A stretch of DNA of 64,000 nt from contig CM043954.1 in assembly GCA_014529385.2 (NCBI GenBank), positions 5,553,306-5,617,305 of the forward strand, in the 5' to 3' direction. Of this stretch, positions 24,664 to 34,220 are shown one piece after another. This stretch comes from Adiantum capillus-veneris (Eukaryota > Streptophyta > Polypodiopsida > Polypodiales > Pteridaceae). The stretch's first letter is position 1. Every line of letters starts with the position of its first letter. Under the pieces are notes generated by a model. The model searched no databases, had not been told where the DNA came from, and saw only the letters and a list, made by a program, of their open reading frames with translations. A program made the position numbers and the translations under genes.

Positions 24664-26222
24664 ATGGTTGAAAATAGTAAAGAGAGTGACATTAATGTTG
24701 ATAGCTTTGATTTTGCTAATGAGCAAGATACTAATGATGTCCCTATGCTTGTTAACTTCCTTGTTTCTAGGCTTCAACAAGCCATGGGCAATCCATCCCC
24801 CCAAACTAAAGTGCAACAGCAGTAGCCTGCTCATGGGATTACCCCACCATGACAAGAGAGTACCTAGGAAGCCTCCTTGTAAGGCTCCCAAAAGAGGCCT
24901 CTCTGATTCGGGAAGAAGAAGAGGATCCATATGAAGCACTCAGAAATTTGCTTCTTGATGACGCATGTCCTTCTCAAAGGAGAACTCAAGAGCCCCCACC
25001 AAAGGAACGAGAAAGAAGTGAGTCTCATGCCACCTCGACGGAGATGAATCCACAAAGACGGCAGGATAAACACTCTCCATCACCTCCTGACGGAGAAGAC
25101 TATTGCACACTTCTCCACACCATAATTCAAAGAGGGGTGACAAAAAGCAAGAGAAGAAAAATGCAAGAAAGAGGTCACCCTTTTCTCCATCTTCTTCATC
25201 CTCTTCCTCTTATGAAAGTGATGGTGTAGACAAAGAAGATCAAGGCAAGAAAGAGGCAAGAAAGAGGTCACCCTTTTCTCCATCTTCCTCAACTTATTCA
25301 TCCTCTAAAGAAATCAATGGTGCAACTTTTGAACCATCAAAAAGAAAAGGCCATAGGAAATCCTATGTTGTGTGGAAGAGGTCGTCCAAGCTCAAGAAGT
25401 TCAAAGAGGGAGGAAAGAGCATCTCTTTCCTTACCTACAATGACACCTTTGGTGCTACAGACAAAGTCTTGGCCTTTATCCAACAATTCGATGCAGTGTT
25501 TGGAGATGAGGGCTTCGCGGAGTCCTCTAAGCTACTCCATGTAGCTATTCACTTTCAAAAATCCTCCAGGCAATGGTGGTCTAGCATACGGGCCAATGGT
25601 GAAGCTCCATGAACATGGAAAGCTTTACGAGCTTCAATTATGAAGCAACTTTAGGCCACCGATGCCAAAGACAAAGTACTCACCGAATGGCGAAGCTTGA
25701 AGCTCTCTCCCTACGAATCCATCCATAAATATGTAGACAAGTTTTGGGATTTACATCTCAAAGCCACTATCTTCAAAAAGATGGATTTTAGAGAGCAAAA
25801 GCAACAATTTTGTGTGGGCTTAACTGAAGAAATGGCGGAGTATGTCAACTCCCAAAGGCCATGCACCATATCGGCGGTTATACACCATACTATGGTGGAT
25901 TCTCGAATCAATTTCCAAACAGGGGCTAAACGAAATTCTAAGCCCACCAAAAACAAGGGTTCCAATGAGCCTAAGGGGAAGCACAAAGTCTCCTAAGAGA
26001 AATTCCAACAAAGCTAAGGAGAAGGGAGTTTACAAAGGTAAAAACAAATTCTCTCCTGAAGAGCTTGAACGTTATCGTAAGGATAACCACTATTTCAAGT
26101 GCGGCGAGCAAGGGCATGTGTACCACTCTTGTCCCCAAAAGAATACCCTCCATGAGCCTCCTAGAGCTATCGTGGTTGAAATCCAAGAAGAGGAAGCTCA
26201 CCACAAAGGATCTCCTCTATGA
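24664..26222 (+). pseudogene. gag: Gypsy gag with CCHC zinc knuckle, broken
   Basis: Gag packages the element RNA. The frame starts MVENSKESDINVD at 24664, stops at 24825, and is picked up in another frame through a Ser/Lys-rich segment with a duplicated KRSPFSPSSS motif (25160-25300). The Gag core follows (TYNDTFGATDKVLAFIQQFD near 25430), with stops at about 25610 and 25650. The last part ends with the zinc knuckle CGEQGHVYHSC (about 26101-26133) in yet another frame. At least two stops and two frameshifts are needed. Confidence 0.85.
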
Positions 26223-29200
26223 CATGCTTGGGGAAAGGTAAGAGAACATGAAGATTTTATTCTCTTTGACCCTGGTTCTACTCATAATTTCATATCCACA
26301 GAGTTGGCCACCAAGCTAGGCATACAAACCTAGGAGATGGGAGATGTCCTACCCGCAGATGGTGCTTTCAAGGGGCAAGAAGCTTCAGTCACTCCCTTAA
26401 TTGGGAAATTGATGCTCCATGTCCAAAGCTATGTGGACAAAGAGGACTTCTTTATATCTCCTCTCAAGCAGAAGGATGTAATCCTAGGGGCACCATGGTT
26501 TGATCGCATGGCTGCCAATGTTAAATTCCTTGAAAGGAGAATCTACCTTAGATTCAAGGAAAAAGATATGTATATAGATGCTAAGAAAATGGGTAACACC
26601 ATACCCATAGTACATACGCAAGCTTTCAATAAGTCAATAAAGAGCTCTATTTTGGTGTACATGATTTTTGTTAAAGATTCTCAAAATGAACCTAATCCTT
26701 TAGCAAAATAAAATAAAAACAATCACAAGGAATTAGAGTTATCCAATTTTTTTAAGGGGTTTCAAGATATCTTTATTGATGACATCTCGAGCTACCTCCT
26801 AAACGAGGCAACGATGACCATGCAATTGAACTTCTTCTAGAAAGTTCACCGCCTAATGAACCTCCTTATAGAGTTTCTCAAGCTCAACAAGAGGAGATTA
26901 TGCGGCAGGCACATGAGTTAGTTGAGAAGGGCATGGATAGGCCTAGCGCATCTCCATTTTGCTCACCTGTGTTATTAGTACAAAAGAAAGACGACACATA
27001 TCATATGTGTGTCGACTATATAGAACTAAATAGGATCACTATCAAGAATAGGTTTCTTGTTCCACGTGTAGAAGACATATTTGATAAGCTACAAGGGTCC
27101 ACCTACTTCAGTAGGATTGACCTAAATAGTGGCTATCATCAAATAAGGATAGTTGATCAAGACATTGTATAGACCGCATTTTGCACTATGGTTGGTCTTT
27201 ACGAATATATTGTCATGACTTTTGGCTTGACCAATGCACCAGCCACATTCAACCGCTTGATGGAGAAGCTATTCAGGCCTCACCAAACCTTTACTGGAGT
27301 GTTCTTTGATGATATTATCATCTACTCTAATTCACTAGAGGAACACAAGTAATATTTCAAGTTCTAAGAGAGAATAAACTTTATGTTAATCGACAGAAAA
27401 GTGAATTTTTCTTGCAAGAGATTCATTATTTAGGTCACATTATCTCTCAAGATGGCTTCCAAATGGATCCATCGAAGTTAGAGGTAATAAAAGGATGGCC
27501 TAAACCAAGGAATCTTCATGAACTAAGGAGCTTTATAGGTATGTGTGCATACTATAGATGCTTCATAGAAAAGTTCTCACAAATTGCAAGACCATTACAT
27601 GAACTAACAAAGAAAAACGTTAGGTATACATGGTCTGCCAAGGAGAACAATGCTTTCAAAAAGCTTAAAGAGAAGCTTATCTCTCAACCTGTGCTTACAC
27701 TACCAGTTCTCTCAAAGCCATTTGAGGTCCAATGTGACGCTTTTGATGTTTTCCTTGGAGCTGTTTTTCTCCAAGAAGGGCATGCCATAGCCTATGACAG
27801 TCGAAGGCTCGACCCTATTGAGCAAGCTCTAGTCATATATGAAAAGGAACTCCTCGCAGTTCTACAATTTCATTTTCATACTTCTCACGTTGCTGGCAAG
27901 CATAATCTAGTAGCCCATGCACTCTCAAGACGGCCGGGAGTGAATGCGATTTCCATAGCAATTCACAATGATCTATCTTCTATGATAGATGACTATGCTA
28001 TTCATCCCGATTTTAGAGATGTGATTTCAGCCCTTGCATTAGGGAAGAAAGACTATGCGTTACTATATGGAAATAGACTATGTGTTACTAACTCACTACG
28101 TGAAAAAGTAATGTATGAATCTCATGCTCCTCCTTATGCAGAGCATAGAGGGATTCATTCTACCCTAAAAGGGATTGAAACATATTTGTATTGGCCTACC
28201 ATGAAAGTAAACATACCAGAGTATGTTTCTAAATGTGTGGTATGCCAAAAGACGAAGTTTGATAAAGGGAAGCAACCTGGATTGCTTCAACTTTTGCCAA
28301 TCCCTAATTCACCATGGGAGAGCATATCCATGGATTTTATCTTTGGATTGCCTAATTCTATCCATGGCAGTACGGGAATATGGAAAATAGTAGAGTGGTT
28401 TAGTAAACAAGCTCATTTTATACCTATAAAAAAAACTACCAAATCCCATCAAATGGCAACCCTCTTCATATCACAAATCTTCAAGTACCATGGCTTGCCA
28501 ATGTCCATAGTGTTGGATAAAGATCCTAGAATGATAAGTAATTTCTGGCAGGGTCTCTTTGAGATTAGGGGCAAGGCTAAATTTCTCTTTGGCCCATCAC
28601 CTGCAAACGGATGGCCAAAGTGAAATAGCTAACCTAACAATTATTGATCTACTAAAAGCCTATGTAATGGAAGTAGATCAAAGGTCCCAATGGGAGAAGT
28701 ACGTACCCTTAGTGGAGTATGCCTACAATAACATTGTACATACTTCCACGGGAAAAGCACCTTTTGAGGTAATTGAGGGAAGATCAAAAAGTCCCCTGCT
28801 ACTTAAGGTACATGGGAATATCTTTGCTGGAGATGAGTATAGTCGCGACCTACAAGAACCTTTCCAGAAGATTAAGGATGCTATCTCTATCTCACAGCAA
28901 AGGCAAAAGGCTGCTGCTGATAAGCACAAAAGAGCCCAAGACTTTAAAGAAAATGATTGGGTCTTACTTAAATTTCTCAAGGCTCGAGGCATACGACGGG
29001 CAAGAATCCTACGGGACACCAAAAGTACTATGCTAAGTTAGCAAAAAGGTACTATGGTCCCTTCCAGTTCTTACGCCAATCAATGAAATAGCCTATCAAC
29101 TCAAGTTGCCGAGCCATTGGCTCATACACAATGCTTTCCATGTGAGCCTACTAAAGCCTTACGAAGGAGAGCCACCTCAAGAACCAGCTATTGAAGACCC

Positions 29201-29420
29201 ACCGGAGATCGAGGATCAAGAAGAGGTGTTGCAGCTCGAGTCCATTCTCCGACATGAAGACAAGGTATTAAAAGGCAGTAAGACTATCCGATGATATCTG
29301 ATTAAGTTTAAGAATTATCTTTTTGAAGATTCTAGATGGATGCAAGGCATACAATTAAAGGATAACCTAAACCTTGTCAATGCTTACAATGCTTCCTTAG
29401 AGTAAGAGAATACACAAATG
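26223..29420 (+). pseudogene. pol: Gypsy pol: protease, reverse transcriptase, RNase H, integrase, chromodomain
   Basis: Protease: LFDPGSTHNFIS at about 26265. Reverse transcriptase: SPVLLVQKKDDTYHMCVDY (26963), then FFDDIIIYS (27305), an FDD variant of the usual Y/FxDD box. RNase H begins FEVQCDAFDVFLGAVF (27722), but its centre is missing: YEKELLAVLQ joins directly to HTSHVAGKHN near 27870. Integrase: HHCC zinc finger (ending CVVCQ, 28250), catalytic Asp in SMDFIFGLP and VLDKDP, and Glu in DGQSEIAN at about 28620 after a frameshift. A C-terminal chromodomain-like block (ESILRHEDK ... YLIKFKNYLFED, 29240-29330) assigns it to the chromoviruses. Stops and frameshifts at several sites plus the RNase H deletion make it inactive. 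Confidence 0.9.
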
Positions 29421-29752
29421 TTTAAAATGAACAAAGTTTTTGTCTTATAAGACTGTCTTTTTTTCTTTATTGTGCAAAAAAATGAAGTAGTATGCATGCT
29501 TAGATCAAGTTTGCAGAGACAAAGTCTCCCAAACACCAAGTAGAGCTTGTCACTCTATTACGGAAGATTGATACGACTAATGTGCAAACATGCTTGCAGC
29601 AGCCTTAGGCTTTCAAGTGCCAAATGGATTAGTCATCCATTTTGGAATGATGTCCTAAGGTAACATAGGGATCCTCTACCCCGCTAGGAAAAAGGACTAA
29701 TGAATGGGCTTTATCTTCTCTACCCCATAGTCAAGGACGAATATGATTTCAA

Positions 29753-29763
29753 GACAGAGGTAA
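29753..29763 (+). other. Polypurine-tract-like sequence
   Basis: GACAGAGGTAA immediately precedes the right LTR. It is short and imperfect for a plus-strand primer but in the right place. Confidence 0.5.
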
Positions 29764-30140
29764 TGTCATAATAACGTAGATCTAATTCTCCTAAATTATT
29801 TTCTCATGTTAAATTGATCATTTAATACGGGTAAGTGCCACGGGAGAAAAAGCTAGAATAATGGTTAAGTTGGCAGATCAACCACAATAGGGATCCAAAC
29901 GAGGGAAAATAGGAATTCAAAGGGGGGCCATCTGCAAAAGAGAAATGCACAACAATGGGCTTTAAAGACCCTAAGGTTCAGCCCATTAAGACTTCCAAAA
30001 TGCTAAGGTTCCAGAATTCAAAGGTTGTGTCCAAAGGTCAAAGCTTAGGAATATTGGATTCTTTGTGTGTATACCAAAAGTCTTCACAACTCCTACAAAG
30101 GAGAGGGTGAGCCTTGCAAGTAGGGCATGAGAGACAAGCG

Positions 30141-30221
<81 letters not shown>

Positions 30222-31404
30222 GCCTCCTTTACACAAAGCGAATGAGGGGCGCATGTCAACTCCCTAGACCAGATGACCACAAGGTGTACTCAAATCCTAT
30301 TGGATGGCCATGGAGGTGGACCAAGGAGAAATAGACTAGAGTAAATCTAGTTTAATTAATTCAAAAACACTTAATAAAAGAACCAATAGAATTAAGCTCT
30401 CTAGAAGACTATTGGATAGTCTCCCAAGGGGTCCAATGAGCATTCAACAGCTCGACGGCTTGCCTGATTCCTATTGGCTAGGAGACAAAGGGGCCCAATG
30501 AGAGTTTAGTTGCATTAATTAATTTTCTAAAGCTCTCACAAAAGGGGAAAGGGGGGCGCATGTCAAAAGGTTGTCACTTATGCTCCTTAAATCCTATTGC
30601 CTAAGCCTGGAGACATCCAATGGGGTGGTAGCATGAGCAAATAGCAAGAGGGGTCGACCAAGAGAAAGACGGGGCTGAATTTTCAAAGGCATTATTGCAT
30701 ACACACTCACACTAACTCGTGTCTGAAGCAAGAATACTCTCTCTCCCTCTCCTTCTCAAGCTTTAATGGAATTCTTATCACCTACTCCAAGCTTGTGAGA
30801 AGGGAGGCCTACACCAAGGCCTCTTGGCTTTGTGATGAACATCCACGTCAAGCTTCAATACATGCTCATCTCCTCTACCATGCTAATCACTAATCTATGC
30901 TATGCTAATATGAGTGATTATGTGAGGAGATGTACATCTTTCTAGTAAGACTACTCCTTCTTCCTCTCAATCTACTCTGATATCCATCTAGCTCTCAGTA
31001 TCTTTGAAGGTGTGTGAGGTCTTGGGTCTGAGACTGTGAGGGAACTGATGTTGTGTTTTATAAGTGTTTTACTTAGTGCTTGAATCTTCCATCTTCATTG
31101 CACTAGCTAGTATTGAAGGAACACAAAGAATTGTATTGTGAAAATGTCTCTCTTGATGGGAGAAACCTATAATACAAAGCCTTTTGGAGGGGGGACCGGC
31201 TCAAGTCCTCAAATGGTGTCAATATCTTCATTTCTCTCTCTTTGGAAGTATTGTTCATGCTATCTAACTAGGTTTTATGCTTTTTGTTGCTCTCTCCACC
31301 CAAGCACTCTTGGTATGCTCATTAGGAATCTATTATAATGAAATGATCACTATGTTCATGCTATTTTCCGCTACACACAAGTTACTAGGCCATTAAATGT
31401 TACA
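29764..31404 (+). repeat. 3' LTR of the gypsy element
   Basis: 1,641 bp, starting TGTCATAATAACG and ending AAATGTTACA, then the TAATC duplication. It contains an expanded CA tract (30140-30220) that is short in the 5' LTR. Because it is uninterrupted, it gives the empty-site sequence for the LARD-like insertion. Confidence 0.93.
30140..30220. repeat. (CA)n microsatellite, expanded relative to the other LTR
   Basis: About 40 CA units against about 11 in the equivalent position of the 5' LTR (22997-23018). Both copies began identical at integration, so this is a direct record of microsatellite length change since insertion. Confidence 0.95.
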
Positions 31405-31700
31405 TAATCAATCTACGTCCACCTCTAAATATGAAAATGCTACAAGTAGCATGCAAGGAGTCAGAAAAATTTGGGTACCAAAAGCACAAATCAAGGACAA
31501 TCCGTCTCAAATTTGGGTGCCCAAAAACTCATCTACCATACTGAAGAAAATTTCACATCTAACAACTCAGAGAGAAAATCTTTCAGAAGAGAAACTAGCA
31601 GTAGATGGGTTTGGAAACCAAAGGAGCATTTATCTTCTCCACAAACTGTGAAGCTGATGAATCATTGGAAAGTTAAATCTCAAAAAACTCCACCACAATA
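31405..31700 (+). pseudogene. Copia-like polyprotein fragment, piece 2 of 3
   Basis: Between the gypsy element and element D, a frame contains repeated tryptophan motifs (KIWVPKAQI, QIWVPKNSS), then after a frameshift RWVWKPKEH and HWKVKSQKTPPQ. W-V-P-K motifs like these are typical of the linker after Gag in copia-type polyproteins. The reading frame continues across element D into 42668. One frameshift lies near 31540. Confidence 0.6.
31697..31700. other. Target-site duplication AATA, left copy of element D
   Basis: AATA precedes GGGTGAAAGC and is repeated at 42664-42667 after GCTTTCACCC. No longer match is possible in register. Confidence 0.75.
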
Positions 31701-31722
31701 GGGTGAAAGCATGTATAGGTGG
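31701..31722. repeat. Element D left terminal inverted repeat
   Basis: 22 bp, identical to the complement of 42642-42663. Identity stops abruptly at position 23. A weaker subterminal similarity (CTCAAGGTACGT against CTAAGGTACGT inverted) occurs further in at both ends. Confidence 0.95.
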
Positions 31723-32312
31723 ACCGCTTTTGCCACTATATAGTATATGGTTTTTGGGGTTGAGAAAATGGGTGGTTTAGACGTTTGAAATAGTGGGATT
31801 AAATTCAAATTTATTGAAAAAAAAGGGTTAAAATTTGACGTGTACTAAGTGAAAGCGCTTACTCATTAATGATCACCTCAAGGTACGTTCAAGCACTTAA
31901 TGCAAATATTCTCTCGAGTCTCGTCCCTCCCACTCTGTCTCGCTCGTTCCTCCCCCCTCTCTCTGTCTCGCCAGCGCTATTCAGGTTTCTGATCCCTCTT
32001 TCCTCCCTCCTTTGTGTTTCTCTGCTAGCCGAGGCAACAAGCAGCAACATCACAACAACAGCAAACAAATTCAGGAGGAGTACTTTTTGCTGGGCTGGTC
32101 ATCAACTTCAGTAAAAATCCCCTGCAGAGCAACAACAACAACATGTATGTGTCATCATGTAGCTTGAAGCATTCTATCTCGAATGTTGGTTGAATTTGAA
32201 TGTGGCTGGTTTTCCTAGGTAGCATTTCTAGGTAGCATTGATCCATGTTTTAACATGCTTCATGCAGATGTAGAAGCGATGAATGCTTGTCTCTGAATGT
32301 GTGGCAAGATAA

Positions 32313-32426
32313 CCAAAGGGGGCTTGGCCTAGTGGTTAAAGTGAATGGGTGGGTGCGTAAGGATCCAGGTTCAACTCCTGGTGATATGGTCTGCCCTCTG
32401 TTGGGGAGGGTATTGCAAAAACAAAA
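32313..32426 (+). mobile_element. tRNA-derived SINE inside element D
   Basis: The body of about 114 bp contains an A-box-like TGGCCTAGTGG and a B-box-like GGTTCAACTCC at tRNA spacing, followed by a short unique tail and an A-rich end (GCAAAAACAAAA). It is flanked by an 18-bp direct repeat GAATGTGTGGCAAGATAA at 32295-32312 and 32427-32444, the expected product of target-primed insertion. It lies in what should be the first intron or leader of the plus-strand gene of element D. The 3' half does not fold as a tRNA. Confidence 0.88.
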
Positions 32427-32984
32427 GAATGTGTGGCAAGATAATCATGGATTGTAACTATTAATGATGCATGTGTAAGTTTAGAATTTATTTATGGAAT
32501 GTATATGCATTGTGCACATCTAATTGATCACCCTTGTGAATGCTTTATAAAAATGCATCATGCAGCTTGAAGCATGAATGCAGATTTTAACTGTGTGTGC
32601 ATGCTTATACGAATGCATCATGCAGGTTCAAGCATGAATGCATTTAACTATTGATCTTGTATCTATGTGGCATTTATGATTTTTTCAGGATGAAGAACCA
32701 GGCTACAAAGGAACCTTCAGACTCAGACAAGGGTACACCTAGGAAGGGAAAGAGCTCTACGCAGGAGTCGCCTATCAAAACAGGTTAGATGCATCATGCA
32801 TGCATTTCTAAAATTGGTTTTATGTCTTGTAAAATTCTGAATTTTTTGCACAGGCATGCTACAAAAAGAACTTCCGAGTCCCCCAAGGGTACACCTAAGA
32901 AGCAAAATGTTCAGCAGGTTAGATGCAGGTATTTCCCCCATGGATTCAATTAAAGTGTTTCTTTATTAGGAAAAAGTAGTGTGC

Positions 32985-34220
32985 ACACCACTAGTAAATG
33001 TCAAGTGGGTGAACCCCACTTTTTATGGGTATAGCACCACTGACAGGGTGTGTTGAAGTGGTGCACTTGCAACACCCTTTAAAGTTGGGCAGGAACCATG
33101 GTTGCATCACTACATAGTTATGCTGATATGGTGCACCATCTCTTAAAAGTGATACTGGACCACTTTAAAGAGGGGTGGGCACCACTAAAAAGAGGTAAGG
33201 TTCTAGTAAAAACTAGCGATACAATGGGTGCATCACTTTCTAGTGGAAAACCCTAACTATTTTTTGGTGAAGCATCACTTTTAAGCGAAGCATCACGATG
33301 GTGCACCACTTTTCAGTGGTTCTACACACTTTTAAGGTACAGAATAACGTTCTAGTTAAGAAGCACCACTTTCTAGTGGTCTTCACCAGTAGAACGTGGT
33401 CAACATCACTATAAAGTGGTGAATACAACTATAAAGTGGTGCTTCTTAACTAGAACGTTATTCGGTACCTTAAAAGTGTGTAAAACCACTGAAAAATGGT
33501 GCTTTTTAACCTGAACGTTATTTAGTTTAAAGTGGTAAACACCAATAAAGTGGTGCTCACCACTTTTTGTGGTTCAAATCACATTTAAGTGGTGTTTATA
33601 GTGGTGAAGACCACTATAAAGTGGTGAACATCACTATAAAGTGGTGCTTCTTAACTAGAACGTTATTCGGTACCTTAAAAGTGTGTAGGACCACTGAAAA
33701 GTGGTGCTTCTTAACCTGAACGTTATTTGGTATAAAGTGGTAAACACCAATAAAGTGGTGGTCACCACGTTTTGTGGTTCAAATCACATTTAAGTGGTGG
33801 TGCGTGATGGTCAACCACTTTCAGTGTTGTAGAACCACTTTTTAGTGATTCTTTACAAAAGTGCAATAATCGTTAGTTCTGCATCTTTGCTAAAAGTGGT
33901 GGTTAAGTGCTTTTAAGTGATGAAGCTTTACAAGGAGATACCACATTCTATTGGTGTAGCACCACTTTTTAGGAGTGTAGCACCAGTTTTAAGTTGTGTA
34001 CAACAATTCACATCGGTGTAGCACAACTGAATAGTGGTTCAACCCACTTTTATGTGTTGGAGCACCACTTTAAAGTGGTGAAGAAACACCAAAAGGGGAT
34101 GTATCACCAGAAAATAGTGGTGTAGCAGGACTTTTTAGTGTTACCTAACCAGTTTTAAGTGGTTGAGAACCATTTAGTGGTACACCACCACTTAAAAATT
34201 TTGTAGTACCACTGAGAATG
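32985..34220. repeat. Element D left array of CACCACTT/AAGTGGTG repeats
   Basis: Half-palindromes (CACCACTT, AAGTGGTG and close variants) occur every 10-40 bases in both orientations, often forming a CACCACTTTTAGTGGTG-type dyad. The array lies in the intron before exon 3 of the plus-strand gene. It includes a long hairpin (33305-33500) and a direct duplication with a 205-bp period (the CTTCTTAACTAGAACGTT segment at about 33442 and 33647). Confidence 0.95.
33305..33500. repeat. Long inverted repeat in the left array of element D
   Basis: Arms 33305-33372 and 33433-33500 are inverted copies of about 68 bp with about three mismatches, separated by about 60 bp. The arms contain AAGGTACAGAATAACGTTCT and its inverse. 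Transcribed as part of the intron, it would form a stable hairpin of nearly 200 nt. The right arm is present again, directly repeated, from about 33638. Confidence 0.9.

Larger units (their letters stand above)
16848..31404 (+). mobile_element. Ty3/gypsy chromovirus LTR retrotransposon, nested-split
   Basis: The left LTR spans 16848-24251, interrupted by another element at 17215-22979. The right LTR spans 29764-31404 (1,641 bp). A primer site lies at 24253, the internal coding region runs from about 24.66 to 29.4 kb, and a purine-rich tract sits just before 29764. The target duplication is TAATC on both sides. Without the nested element the unit is about 8.8 kb. The left LTR begins TATCAT where the right begins TGTCAT, so the canonical TG has mutated. 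Internal ORFs carry stops, frameshifts and one deletion, so this copy is defective. Confidence 0.93.

Noticed and set aside
29986-30280. Cys-Val repeat ORFs in the gypsy 3' LTR
   Set aside because: They are translations of the (CA)n tract.
32313-32390. Functional tRNA gene
   Set aside because: A- and B-box-like sequences are present, but the sequence does not close into a tRNA; the A-rich tail and 18-bp duplication show a SINE.
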